64,000 bases of DNA from Triatoma infestans (GCA_011037195.1 JAAEAF010002757.1:41586-105585); one strand, 5' to 3'. Counted from the stretch's first letter, positions 33,252-45,280 are shown. Translations and numbers: made by a program. Notes: a model not told the origin generated them from the letters alone.

Positions 33252-34734
33252 GTAAGATTTATTATTTTTTAAATTATTTAATCAAAGCATAATTATATAG
33301 GTAATTCATAGATATCTTAGAACTTTTAGACGAAATTATTTATTTTAAAACTACATCATGAATTTGTATATATGCCCTCCACACTGTGGTTAAAAATTAA
33401 TATTATGTAATTCGTGATTGCGCATAAACAAATTTATTTTTTTAGATCGTGTTTTAGACCCCCTGTTTGTTAATTTCCTCTCCACATTAGCTACAAGCTC
33501 ATACTAATTGTTTAAATATTGTCTAGACATTATTTCTATGGTTTAACCGTGACTATATTGACAATATAATATTTATTTTCTCCTTTTATTAAGTAGAAAT
33601 TTCATTTCTGCGTTGTTTTTTGGAAGGTTACACATTACTATGTGCCAGGGTACAGTATTGATTTGTTGTTAAAAACTGATGCTTAAATGTCACTTAAACT
33701 GAGGTTATGGCATAAATGTCACGAAGCGAAATTTATATATCCTTTCTTTTTAAAATAAATACATAAATACAAAATTACCATTTCCTTTTTTAATTCATTA
33801 AAATTAAAATTTTCAAAGATTGCAATTCCCCCCAAAAATAATCTTATATTAAATACTCCAATTTATTAAAAATGTATTTCCTTTTTCTATTGGACCTGTT
33901 CTGTATAATAAATATTTCTTTACTATTTATACTCGATTTTTCAATATCCTTAGTGGGTCATGAACTCTGATCAAAAGTTCTGTCTGAGGTAAACCATAAA
34001 ATCTTGATTATCTCACAGCTTATCTGGAAATAGTTATTCTTATAGGAGGCAGTAATTATTTTCTTTTTTTAGTTTATCTTATTTTAATGAGTGATTTAAT
34101 TACAACAGCTATGCATTTAGCTTAGATCATTCTTCTTTGTGCAATTAGGTTTATTTTTTCAGATTTATATCATTTAAGTACAAATTGTTTAGGAGACAGT
34201 AATTTTTATTTAGACACTAGGCCCATGACATTACTAATCCTAAAATATCCGTGAACTTAGGACCTTCTTCAAATATGTTTTATTTATACTGTTTATTTTA
34301 CTTACTTTAAGGTAGCAATCTTTATTATCTAGATTAGTATCTAATCTGTAGTTAATTTTAAGAAATTTTAATTATTTATTTTAAAACAAATAATTTTTAT
34401 TAATTTCAATGTTGAAGTATTTTCTTTACATAGAAATCATTGTAGATAACTAAATTTCAAGTCTTAGAACTTAAACATGTGACTCAACACTTCAATACCG
34501 TTATATTCCAAGCCTTCACCATCTCCAATAGTTCACAGTATCCACCCACTTCACATTATAGTTTGTTTTATGTCAAAACAAAAATATTCAGAATTGCAAA
34601 TACTTCTTTATGCTATATCGTAAATAAAAATAAAAACCAAAATTGTTTCGTTGGTAACGTTATTTCCTTTTTTTCTAAAACTATTTCTACTCCCAGTTTT
34701 TTAATATATTAATTTTCTTTCTGCACCTTTTAAT

Positions 34735-34990
34735 CTGTAATCTTTTTTTCACTTTCACTTAGCTACTGCAGTTGAGCATGTCTAATTTTTGAAATTAAGT
34801 TTTCACCAGAAATACTTAAGAATTCCCCAGAGTTTGAAAAAGTGGTTTCTAGAAATTAGATCTCCTCATTGCCAGCAAAAGTGATAAACGGAAAATCGCA
34901 CAAAGCTAAAACTAGTATTTCGTTTAGGTGCTACCAGAAGAATGAGAGAATAAGGTTTTAAACAAAATTGGACGACCGGAAGTACCATTA
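34735..34990 (+). repeat. Diverged fragment of repeat R
   Basis: Shares the opening CACTTTCACTTA-like stretch, the GTTTTCACCAGAAATAC block and the GTGGTTTCTAG block with R, in the same order, ending at a 'gaccggaagtacca' sequence. Confidence 0.45.
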
Positions 34991-35039
34991 TTGGATTTCT
35001 CAGTTTTTTTGTTTTAATAACTTTTTCCTGGGATAAGTT

Positions 35040-35950
35040 CTGCTACTTCCCAAGCAGGCAGTCTAATCTCTTGGAATTGTTTCTGCCAATAAATGTAACT
35101 TCTCTTATCGATAGTTGGCAATATTCTTGCTTCCTCTGGGCGGTTACATTGCCATGGTTTTTAAGAATTCTTTTAGTTAGGCAGGCCTCATAGTGGAAAG
35201 AGAACTATCGCATAGGCATTCGTTGTTATTTCTGGTATCTCTAACGCTTGTACATTTGTTTCTAACATCAGATATTGCATCATATAACAGTCAAAAAGCT
35301 TTATTTGGATTATTTGTGTTTAGAACTGTATTTAATATTTTTCTAATAAGGATATCGGCCATAATATCTCTATGCGCAAAACGAGCTTTATTTGCTATAA
35401 TAACCTTAGGATAGTTTACTCCGCAAGGAAGGGCGATTTCTGCAACTGTAGCTTCAAGTATTGTAGCTTGTCAACTGGATCTGTGCCTGCATACCTGTCA
35501 GTTGTTTTTTTCAGTTATGTCAAAAACTGATCCATTATTTTGGGCCACATCCAAACTTGTTAAATTCTATTTGTGGTAGTTTAATTTTTCACTTTTCACA
35601 ACTTCTGTGCTTTTGTTACGCATTATCTGTAACTAGTAATTTATTAATATTATTAACTTTTTAAGTATTTGTACTGCCTAGTTATTTTGGTAATGGAAAG
35701 TTATTTTTTTCTAATTCGGCCTCCAATTCTTCTGAGCTAGTTTTCAATAATAAATTTCTATTTCCTTAACTAAAGAACTGATCTCAAAAAAACTTATCTG
35801 CACATGGTCCAACTCAGCTTCTGATTTTTCTAAATCGTTTTTCTCTTTCTCCCATTCAGCGTCTAACTTATTACAAATTTTTGTAGATACAGTTCTCCTA
35901 GTTATCTTTTTTTATTAACTCGATTTCATCACCCAAGTTCTTGTTATAAA
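35040..35950 (-). pseudogene. Decayed coding-like sequence, unrecognised
   Basis: Minus-strand fragments read like protein, broken by several stops and shifts: CGVNYPKVIIANKARFAHRD, then IMADILIRKILNTV, and further 5' a heptad-like EWEKEKNDLEKSEAELDHV suggesting a coiled coil. This may be the first ORF of a retroelement or an old gene, but no catalytic motif identifies it. Confidence 0.3.
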
Positions 35951-36300
35951 CATATAGCAAAACTAAAGCTGTGTATGAAAAGAAACCTTGCAACTTAAAT
36001 AAAGATACAAGATTTTATTAACTTTTTGTTCTAACAATATAATTTATGTTCACAGATAATTTTGTGAATTTAAAGTACAATATTGCCATATGACAGTTAA
36101 CATAATCGACGGTAATCCTTGTTATCCCTTTTTTTTAATTTATCTAGATAAAACAACATCCATCATTTTATCGGGAAAGCTATAACATCAAATAGTTATA
36201 AATTTAACTCAGTAAACAAAAAATTTCGAAAAATGATGAAAATCTGGTGAAACCTTTCGGTAAAGAAATAATTTTATTGGACCAATTTTAGCCATTATTT

Positions 36301-36540
36301 CTAATCAGATCCCTTTGTTACACCCATATGGAATTTTGAAGTTAGGAGAGGATGTGTGTTATCTGCTGGTTTAGGGACCACTGGTTTACGAATCAGCTGT
36401 AGTTTGTTTTCTCTATTATGATACGGATAAGCGGATTGTAACTCAAATTCAAAAAGTGTATTTGTATTTGCTCTGAGGCTAATTTGTAGTATAGCTACCC
36501 CACTTACCTTTTTCATATTTATTAATCTTGGAGTGATCAA
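36301..36540 (-). CDS. Orphan open frame, function unknown
   Basis: A 79-codon frame with a protein-like composition (NTLFEFELQSAYPYHNRENK, then RKPVVPKPADNTHP) starting at an ATG and ending at TAG. No domain, signal peptide or membrane segment is visible. A possible donor sequence (AAG/gtaagt) occurs near its start, so it may be a chance ORF or an exon fragment. Confidence 0.2.
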   Translation of the reverse strand: MITPRLINMKKVSGVAILQISLRANTNTLFEFELQSAYPYHNRENKLQLIRKPVVPKPADNTHPLLTSKFHMGVTKGSD

Positions 36541-37126
36541 ATTTATTCATAATATATATATTAATTTCAAACAAGCAGTTAGATTAATAATGTTGAAGTT
36601 ATAAACTTGTAATGTACAAATAAAACGAGTTTTGAAAGACAGTAATGGTCACCACCGTATATGTTAATAAGGATGCGAATTATAAAAAAAACAAAACAAT
36701 AATACATATTTTTCTTGATCACTGATTTGAATACTATAAGTGATTTAATACTATTTAGCTCAAGAGGATGAACAATTTAGAAACGAGCCGTAATAATGTA
36801 ACTAATTTTTCAATTTTAACATATAGTGTAGGTGATCGGTACAGTTTACAAAAAAAGAGCTTGCGGCTGAGGTAACTATTCTAAATTTTTATCTGCTCGG
36901 ATTAAATCAGTTTTCATCTGTTTTGATTTTAGAATTGCTTTTACAGTATTCTAAAAATTTGTTTTTTTTCTTTGTCATGTAATTTTGAGATTAATCAATA
37001 GTAGATATAGTTCATTAGGACCATACTTTTTGGCCTCCATCTTGCCTTGCTAGGCATGGTGGTGCATGTGGGAAGCTCACAGGTTAGCTTGTGACATTCT
37101 AGTTCGAGTGGCCACAATGTGAGAAA

Positions 37127-37136
37127 AGATTAAGAT
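37127..37136. repeat. Target-site duplication, left copy
   Basis: AGATTAAGAT, identical to 37911-37920, flanking the LINE relic. Confidence 0.8.
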
Positions 37137-37910
37137 TATTATTATTACCAACCTCGGGTGGGCTATAGCCCGGCACTGCAGCCAACAGAGGCTTTATTGT
37201 GCCATCCCCGATAGTTCCTAGTAGACAAACCCTCCCTCCTTAAAAAGTTTAAGGGCCTTCACCACCAGGTCATTTTGAGCTACTATCTCCTCAGGTCGCA
37301 ACGTACCAAAGGTTTCATACCTCAATTTAATTATTGCAATGCAATCAAACAACAGATGGGAGGCCGTTTCCTCCTCTTCCTGACATAATCTGCACAAGGG
37401 TTCCGCTCGAATGAGCCTTACCTTGTACTGATGTTTCCTGAACCTACCATGACCCGTAAATAGTCCCGTCACCAGAGAAATCGCTCCTACTCAGACTAAG
37501 AGTCATTTGGGTCCTTCGTTTACACAGTCCTGGCATCATCCTTTTACTGTGTATAACACCCGAGCTCCCTTTCCAGAGCTCTTCATGCTTACTGCGACAC
37601 CACTCTCTAATCGCTGCACGAATCGCTCCGCCAGTTATCCCCAGGACCGGTTCTGGACCAATGAACGGAGTACTTGCCCCGTTCCTGGCCAGTTGATCAG
37701 CTTTCTCATTAGCCTCAATCCCTGCATGTCCAGGCACCCATAGCAGCTGTACCTTGTTGTGCCTGGAGAGTCTCACCAATGCCTCACGACATTCTTTCAC
37801 TAGGGATGAGGTAGTTCTGTAAGCCTCTAGGGCTTTCAGTGCGGCCTGACTGTCCGAGCAAATGCGTATGACCTTGCCCCTTGAGGCTCTACGCAGGTCC
37901 TCCTCGATAC
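37137..37910 (-). pseudogene. 5'-truncated LINE: RNase H and C-terminal tail
   Basis: On the minus strand from 37910: IRICSDSQAALKALEAY (RNase H Asp block), LLWVPGHAGIEANEKADQLA (last Asp), a linker, a frame break near 37470, then LFTGHGRFRKHQYK and a CRLCQEEEETASHLLFDC zinc-knuckle-like motif, ending at about 37218. A short 3' UTR and a (TAA)n tail at 37147-37137 follow, a tail type known from I-like elements. The exact 10-bp duplication at both ends shows target-primed insertion with 5' truncation. The same family recurs at 42878-43625. Confidence 0.88.
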
Positions 37911-37920
37911 AGATTAAGAT
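37911..37920. repeat. Target-site duplication, right copy
   Basis: AGATTAAGAT, matching 37127-37136. Confidence 0.8.
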
Positions 37921-38749
37921 AATATAATTATACAGGCCACAGTATAATAAGGAGGGCTAATCATAGTGCCACCCCAAAAAGTTATATAGACTATTTCTTT
38001 ATTTATTTAGTTTATATTAGCTATTCTTTTCGTAATTCTCAAATTTTCTCGTGCAGAAAGAATTGCGATCGTTTCAATTTTTTGAAATTATATAAATGAA
38101 TATATATTATACACCTACACATGTACACACAACCGGCAGAAAATTTGAGGCAGGGCACCTGGCTTTCAAAATACCTCATGGAAATTCCACATTATCCTAA
38201 AAATATTTATTTCAATTAATGTAAATCAGAAATATGATGTTCCTTTATAAATATTTATTATAATTTATTAATAAAACTGCTGATTTATTACATTTTTGTT
38301 TCGTCCAAATATCCACCATAATTTTTTTGTTTACTACCGTACAGATTTTTACGTATTCCACTTGTTAATTTCCACAGAATATCAGATTCAATTCGTTCCA
38401 TTTTATTGTCAATTTGTACCAAAATATGTTTGAAGAAGAGGTTGGTGCTACTCTATTTGTCTGTCCAGTTAGTCCCACAGTAAAGGAAACTCCAACATTA
38501 CTTGACTTTGTTAGAATTTTATTACTTTGCGACTAAAAGAAGTTGTAAGTGTAGAGAAAATTAGATCCATGTACAACCAATGTAGTTCTAATTAACCCGT
38601 AAACAGTAAAGGATCGGCTGAAGAAATTTTTATTTATGTGACAGCACTTAGGCAAACATTTACTATGCCCAAGTAATAAAACTAAAAGACCTAATTGAGC
38701 GCTCATATGGAAAAATGTTCTTTGAAAGGATGAGAACAAGGTTTAGAGT

Positions 38750-39065
38750 TTCACAACATATGAAGATTTGAAAAACACTCGAGGACAGTGAAAAACGGAT
38801 TGGGCAGTGGTTTGCTAAAAACCGACGTTTCGTCCATGTTGCAATGAGCCTCTTCATGGTCGTTACACCTTGAAACCCAATAAGGCACTGAACCTTGGCA
38901 GAGAAAGCCCCTGGAGAGGAAGGAGCCATGCCCCTTCTCTGCCAAGGTTCAGTGCCTTATTGGCTTGCAAAGTGTAACGACCTTGAAAGAGGCTAATTGC
39001 AACATGGGCGAAACATCTATATTTAGCAAACCATTGAGGCGGTCTCAACCCGGCAATTCAAGTGT
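38750..39065. repeat. Palindromic dimer, family B
   Basis: Inverted arms around a centre near 38925: GGCACTGAACCTTGGCAGAG on one side and its complement on the other, extending to hammerhead-like cores at 38820-38861 (minus) and about 38980-39020 (plus), then 'ttagcaaacc'-type outer ends. Confidence 0.75.
38820..38861 (-). ncRNA. Hammerhead-like motif, family B
   Basis: Minus strand: GACC, ATGAAGA (first core C changed to A), a weakly paired stem II region, GAAACGTC, GGTT. Stem I ACC/GGT pairs. The core is partly decayed. Confidence 0.3.
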
Positions 39066-39664
39066 TTTCCATGAAAATAGTCACAGAAACCTAAAAAATT
39101 ATTGGAAGAGTTCTAGTGCCCAAAGTTAAACAAGGATATAGTCCCCTGGCTGTTTAGAGATGTTTTGATGGGAAAAAGTTTGAGATTTGTTACTAAGAAT
39201 GAAGACGTAATGACCAAATAGGTTTCAAAAGAATATTCTTGAAAATCAATACATTTTTATACACGACAACGACCCCCAATATACAGATAAGGAATTGTAA
39301 ACAATTTTTAGAAGAATTAAAACATTGGAAAATCCCTAAAGTTATGGAATGGTCACTAGATTTGATTCCAGTAGAGTGTCTGCGTAGCGAACTGTACAGA
39401 AAAGTACATTCGGATATACTGAAGAGAATGGAACGAAATTGAAGACGATATCCTTCTTCGGAAATTGATAAGTTGAATGCCTAAAATCTGTGCGGCAAAA
39501 ATACAAAAAATAAACTATTAGTGAATATACGACGAATCATAAATATTAATAAATCAGACTTTTTATTAATAAATATTATAGGAGGATTATATTTGTCACT
39601 TATATTAATTGGAATAAATATTTATTAAGAAAATCGTCATTTTCAAGTGGTATGTATTATCTTT

Positions 39665-40837
39665 TAAAGTGACCAATATCAATCAAATCCACCAATCCGA
39701 GTTGTGATTTTATCTAATTTTTTTATTTTACCAAAAACGACCTAAACCTGTATAGTTAACAAACATATATTTACAAACATATAATATAGTTATAAACATA
39801 TTTTTTTGAAACTATTTTTTTTAAAACAAATTATTTTTCTAGAGTTGTTTTAAAAACTGTCAAAATTTAGCTTTCTTCTAAATTGTCATTTCTTCAGTAC
39901 AGTCTAGGTTCTACCTTCAATGTTGTATTGAATTGAATTCATTGCTAGAATTTTTAAGTTTGAAGAAAATTGTTTAACCGAAGTTGCGACTTTACCCCCC
40001 AGCCCAAAATATTTTTAGAACTTTATCTAAAATAGTTGCAAAGATTTTTTTTTTTTTTAAATTCAAATATAAACTAAACACATACGATTACGTATATTAA
40101 AACTATATCGATTATGTATATTAAAACTATATCGATTATGTATATTAAAACTATATCGATTACGTATATTAAAACTATATCGATTATGTATATTTAAAAA
40201 AAAAATTATTCGGAAAAACTGATTTTTGTGAGGAATTTGTGCCATTAGACTTTTAAATATAAAACTATCATTACGAATTGTATAGCAGAGGATTGATAGA
40301 TGAGCGGTGGGTGCCTAGTAGATTCACTTTCAGAATCTGCTAATCGATTTTACGTCTTTACATCGTTTAATCATTTCTTTAATTACATTATACATTTTTA
40401 TTGCTTCCTAAATAATATATATTGTGTCGGGATCATAGTATCTCATATTAAGTACAATAGTTTGAGGAAAATCACAGGAAGCAGGAATCCGAAAGGAAGA
40501 CCTGTAAGAATTCGATTAAGTGAAAATCGTGTGTGTGTTTATTTAAAGAAATTATATTTAAGAAGTGCTTAACATTAACCATGTATTTGATTTATTATTT
40601 GTTAAGTTCATTGTATGTAAGTTTCAGAAAACTTGATGGGAAACGAAAAAAATTTTTTTTTCATCTAATGTATGCATTGTTTACTTAAAAAAAAAAAAAG
40701 AAGATCAAAATCTTTAATTGCATTTCCTTATAAAATTAATTTCTTTGCAGTTTGGTACTGTTTCGGGTAAAGCTAATTATTTTTTATTTAACCCGAAATA
40801 TTTTATAACAAGGACGGAAAATTAAATATGTTGTCGA
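39665..40837. other. AT-rich sequence with tandem repeat
   Basis: No gene recognised. Contains the 24-bp tandem repeat at 40087-40194 and poly-T/poly-A runs. Confidence 0.4.
40087..40194. repeat. 24-bp tandem repeat, 4.5 units
   Basis: The unit ATTAYGTATATT plus AAAACTATATCG is repeated four times, with a half unit at the end. The only differences are C/T at one position. There are no spacers. Confidence 0.9.
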
Positions 40838-41132
40838 ATCCTATGCTGAGTTTGAAGAAAATCGGATGATCGGAAGTGCGTAGTTCATTGAAAGTAGTTT
40901 TCAGTTTTCTACTATTTTTTCTAAAACTGATCCAACGATTTTCATTAAAGTTATATCAACTATACGTACAGCGAGCAACAACTCAACAACTTTTATTTGA
41001 AACATTTCTCCGGGAAAATTTATTTAAGCGCACTTAGGTTTCCTCTATAGTGCTATTTCCAATTCCGTCAACTAAATAATATTAATTAGAATTATATAAG
41101 ATGTCAAAATTCCCAGTTTGAACGAAAAATCG
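40838..41132 (+). repeat. Partial repeat R, split by a LINE insertion (left piece)
   Basis: Middle part of R: 'gatgatcggaagtgcg', an ACAACTTTTATTTGAAACAT block, CTCCGGGAAAAT, then CAGTTTGAACGAAAAATCG. It resumes at 41963 after the LINE (TTTAACCGGAAGTACGAC). Confidence 0.7.
41121..41132. repeat. Target-site duplication, left copy
   Basis: AACGAAAAATCG, identical to 41963-41974. Confidence 0.8.
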
Positions 41133-41962
41133 ACAATAGCCTTCATTGAAGCGCTGAAATATATAGAAAAGCTAAACACTAAGAAATTGGCTATCATGTC
41201 TGACTGTAAAAGTCTATTAGATTCTCTGGCCAACATTCATTACAAGTCACACACTTCACATTTTACAATAGAAATAATTAAGTTAATCCACAACATTAAA
41301 GTTCAAAATAAACTACTCAAACTTAGTCTGGTTCATAGGGCATGCCCACATCACCGGAAATGAGGTAGCCGATAGCCTGGCCAAGCGGGCTGGTACTCTG
41401 GGTGACTTTGTAAATTATAAACTCCCCCTTACGGATATTAGACCAACCGTTAGGATTAGGATGTTAGATAAATGGCAGAGAGAATATGATTCGATTGATA
41501 AAGGAATTTTCTATAAGAAAAGTAATCCCCTAGTAGGTGTAAAACCTTGGTTTCTTGACCTAAATTTAAATAGAAGAAGCATTAAGATAATTAATAGAAT
41601 CAGATCTGACCATGGACTCTGTGGAGCATACTTAAATAGAATAGGAAGAGCTAATACTAATGTGTGTACAGTATGCGGTACACTTGATGATCTAGAGCAC
41701 ATTCTGATGGAATGTAAAAAATATAGTAGCTATAGAGATAAATTGTTCAGCTGTCTTCAAAAAAAGATAAAAAGTCCATTTAATTATATTAGCATTATAC
41801 AGGAAGTTAGATCCGCAAGTGAAGAATTAACAGAATTTATTAATAACGGGTGTATTAAAGTGTAAGCTTAAATAATTTAATAGTGGTAATTTAAATTTAA
41901 ATATTGAACATACTGTTCTTGAATCGTCGGCTACAGGCATAGGCCAAAAAAAAAAAAAAAAA
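41133..41962 (+). pseudogene. 5'-truncated LINE: RNase H and C-terminal tail, poly(A)
   Basis: The RNase H domain begins in mid-fold: IAFIEALKYIEKLNTKKLA, MSDCKSLLDSL, then after a frameshift near 41325 VWFIGHAHITGNEVADSLAK. The frame then stays open to 41862, with the zinc-knuckle-like NVCTVCGTLDDLEHILMEC. The tail has a short 3' UTR and about 19 A, flanked by a perfect 12-bp duplication. It is a different family from the relic at 37137 and less decayed, with one frameshift and no nonsense codon seen. Confidence 0.88.
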
Positions 41963-41974
41963 AACGAAAAATCG
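41963..41974. repeat. Target-site duplication, right copy
   Basis: AACGAAAAATCG, matching 41121-41132. Confidence 0.8.
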
Positions 41975-42024
41975 TTTAACCGGAAGTACGACTAAACATG
42001 TTCATAGATGTTCGGATATACATG

Positions 42025-42817
42025 TGATATAACATTTACTCTGGCTATCTTAGCCAGAGAAGAGTTTCCAGAGTTTCATCAGAGTTTCTTAAAGTCACCA
42101 AAAAATTTTGAAAGTTATAAGTTAATATATTTTTGGATATCGAAAAAACGGTAGCAGTTAAAGTTACATGCATCAAACATCAAAGTATTACGGTTATATA
42201 ACCTCCCTGACTGTGGGCATCGAATTGATAAACATCGATACCAGTAAAATACTTATGTTAAGATATTCCACACACATGCTTCCATCCAGTATAACAATTG
42301 AATACTTAAATGCTGTCAAAATGTTTTTCAATACTTTCTCGACTTGGTTGTAATACAAATTGATAGTCAGCCAAATTTGTAATACTTTATTAACCATTTA
42401 TCAGAAATATGAATATACGCGATAAAAATTGACCAAAAAATCAACGTACATTAGAAAAAGTCACTATTGTATTATATTATAAGAGAAATTGCTAACCTTA
42501 TCACATTTTCTTTTTTTTATTATATTTCTTTTATATTAATAAAATGAATTTCTATGAATATTTATTAATTAAAGAGAAATCAATAAAAAATTATTATGCC
42601 AATAAACAATATATAAAATACACATAACCACAGATCAAATGAAATATTGATTCGGCGTCTTTATTTATTGCGGAATTAAATAATAAATAAACGTAGAGCA
42701 ACAAAGAATTCTTTTTTCTTTAAAAACTCCTCTGGCCATTGCCGGATAAACATCTCATTAAATAATAAATCAATGCTATTTATTATTGCACTATGAATAT
42801 ATATATTTTTTTTAAAA
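42025..42817. other. AT-rich sequence, no recognised content
   Basis: No gene, RNA or known repeat could be assigned between two R copies. Confidence 0.4.
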
Positions 42818-44085
42818 CTGGTATAAAACACTCATATAACTTTCTCTTACTTCAGTTTTTAAAATTGTAATTGGCAAATTTGGTATTCCAGGCTGAAGTT
42901 TATGCAATAAAGGTCTGTTCTGAGGAGAATTTACATATGGGCCCTAGGAATATGTATGCCTTTATTTTCGGACAGCCAGGCGGCACTGAAGGCACTTGGG
43001 GCATTCAGAATTACTTCTTCTCTAGTCAGGGAGTGTAGAGACTCCCTGGGGGCATTATCTATGAGGGGATAAAAGGTAATGACTAGCCGACCAACTGGCC
43101 AAGAATGGAGCGAATACTCCTTTCTGTGGGCCGGAACCTGTTCTGGGAATAGCCAAAAGTATGGCGAGAGCGTCTTTGAGAGAATGGACACGGAGAGAAC
43201 ATAATCTTCACTGGAGGCTAAGCATGGGGCAAAACAAGGCAAAATGGTCATGCCAGAGCTGTGTAGAAGAAGAATCAGAGAGACCCTGGGTTTAAGCAGG
43301 TATCAGATTTGTCTGATAACGGACCTGTTTACAGGGCACGGTAGGTTCAAAAAACATCTCAGGTGAGATTGGTTGATTCGGAGCCCTTGTGTAGATTGTG
43401 TCAGGAAGAGGAGGAGACGGCCTCTCACCTGTTGTTCGATTGCGGTATGAGATCTTCGGCACGTTGAGACTGGAGGAAATCGTAGTTCAAGAAGGACTGG
43501 TGGGGAAGGTCCTGGACCTCATGAAGAGAGGAGGATTCCTCAACTAGGTATTGAGGGGTTGGCACAATAAGCCTCAATGGGTAGGCTGCATTGTCTGGGT
43601 CTGAGTCCCCCCCCTTGTGTTATTCTATTCCAGATGATAGAATAGCACTTTAGAGGAAATCTACCCCACCCCTCTCCATAAAGTGCCCTTAATTGAATTT
43701 TCCTGGAGAATTGTGTTTCAAATAAAAGTTGTTGATCTTTGTATTTGTAGTTGAAGCCAAGTTTAAAGAAAATCGTTAGAGCCATTTTTGAGAAAATCAC
43801 AAAAATGTGAAAAAAAAACAAACAAATATTCAGTGAAGTGTTACTTTTGGTTGAGTAATTTTAACAGATAATTTACTGTCGGATCGCATGGTTATACCTA
43901 AATGGTATATCAAGTTTCAACGTTCTGCGATTTTTCTGTTTTTGATCTTTTTACACACAGACCATTTTCTAAAAAAACACATTTTTGGACTCAGGGGACC
44001 ATAGAACGGATGTTTCCGGTGATAATTCGATATCGAAAATTTGACACGATTACAATATTTCCTCTTACTAGGAGTAAGAGAAAGT
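42818..44085 (-). repeat. Repeat R, minus copy, interrupted by a LINE relic
   Basis: Begins with the 3' end of R (CTGGTATAAAACACTC, then CTTTCTCTTACTTCAG), is broken at about 42878-43625 by LINE sequence, and resumes with a 'gcactttagaggaaatctacc' stretch through the TTTCCGGTGATAATTCGATA block to the 5' terminal hairpin (CTCTTACTAGGAGTAAGAG). Confidence 0.8.
42878..43625 (+). pseudogene. Decayed LINE relic, same family as 37137-37910
   Basis: Reads in shifted frames as VFQAEVYAI-like, GQPGGTEGTWG (altered SDSQAALKAL), then GHGRF.KHLR, CVDCVRKRRRRP and a TCCSIAV-type remnant of the zinc-knuckle. Many stops. The nucleotide stretch around GGAAGAGGAGGAGACGGCCT closely matches the other copy. Inserted in an R element. 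Confidence 0.7.
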
Positions 44086-45002
44086 AAAAAAAAATATACA
44101 AATTTAACTATGCCTGTATATAAATTTAGACCAAAATATTATATTAGATAAGAGTTGAATAAATATTTGTTTTTATTATTAATTTATTATTATCTATTAA
44201 TGTTTTAAGTGGAAGTCTTGAAGTCGTGAGAAATTTTCGAAATTAATTTTTCAAGTTTCTGTGAGTATGAAAATTTAGAATTTGGGTCAATATGTTTGAA
44301 TGTCAAATTTCAAAACACTCAAAGAAAACAAAAACGAAAATGGTTAGGAACAAATAATTGTATTAACTGCAGCAAGAGAAAGTCGTGTTCATAATAGATT
44401 TTTTTTATTTATTATTCACTTTCCCAATTTATTTCATTTTAAAATTCTTTTTAAAAACATTTTCGGAATTCTTTTAAGTGTAACATGTCATTAATTTTAT
44501 TTTATCTGTAATAATGTCACTCTATAAGGAGAGGAGTGGGAAGCTATACATTAAGAATGCGCATATCGTAAGTAGGAGAAATTTAGTGATTATATAACCT
44601 TTAGAAAACAAATTGTTAAATAAATTGAAATATTAATTTAATTAAATTAAATTAAAACAGAAAGTTTTATAACATTTTCATTGTATAAAAAATATTTTTT
44701 TTAGAATTTTTTTAAAAAATAATAATTATATGTTACAATATTATTTGAAAATATAAAGTAATCTCTATCTTTGTATTATTGCAACGTCTGTTTAATTATG
44801 TTTTAATAATTAACCTTTTTTTAAAAAAAATCTAGTGCATAACGTAACAAATGCTTTTTTACTCAATATACGTATATTTTAACCATAAGTTACAATTATC
44901 ATCAAACTTCGATAATTTACAATATGTTTCTAGATGTTTTTAATTTATGATATTCTATTTTCTACGAAGAATCGTATAATATATTGACTGAAATTAAAGC
45001 TT
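44086..45002. other. AT-rich spacer between R copies
   Basis: Low-complexity A/T sequence without recognised features. Confidence 0.4.
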
Positions 45003-45280
45003 TATGGCACTTTAGAGGAAAATATAACATCACCCCTTCCTAGAAATGAATTTTACCGGAAAAAATCATTCGAATAAAAGTGATAAGAAATTTATGTAAT
45101 GTGTAGATAGTAAATGAAGCTTAAAGAAAATTGTTGGAGCCGTTTTTTTTTTTTAAGAAAATCACGAATGACTACAAAAATGAAAAAATCATTTAGTAAA
45201 GTCTCATACTTTCGGTTATTTGGATGCTCAAATATATTCTTTACACTCACACAGTCCCCAATATTCATTAAAAAACTTTT
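45003..45280 (-). repeat. Partial repeat R, minus
   Basis: Carries the GCACTTTAGAGGAAAA, GAATAAAAGTGATAAG and TTGTTGGAGCCG blocks in reverse order. Its right end (from about 45160) is duplicated at about 46270-46393. Confidence 0.6.

Larger units (their letters stand above)
33252..37126. other. Long intron-like or intergenic region with faint relics
   Basis: AT-rich. It holds a diverged R fragment (34735-34990), decayed coding-like sequence on the minus strand (35040-35950) and an orphan open frame (36301-36540, minus). Nothing else is recognisable. If the exons near 33 kb are real, this may be intron. Confidence 0.4.
38200..39630 (+). mobile_element. Degenerate Tc1/mariner element with terminal inverted repeats
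   Basis: About 85 bp at 38200-38290 and 39545-39630 are imperfect inverted repeats (AAATATTTATTTCAATTAAT against its complement). Inside, at 39230-39440, frames shifted against each other carry FIHDNDPQYTDK (second catalytic Asp block) and MEWSLDLIPVE (final DLNPIE-type block with its Asp). The N-terminal half is lost or unreadable, and a hammerhead-type palindrome (38750-39065) sits inside. Not functional. Confidence 0.7.

Noticed and set aside
40087..40194. Possible CRISPR-like array
   Set aside because: The units are contiguous with no unique spacers, in eukaryotic DNA. It is a simple tandem repeat.
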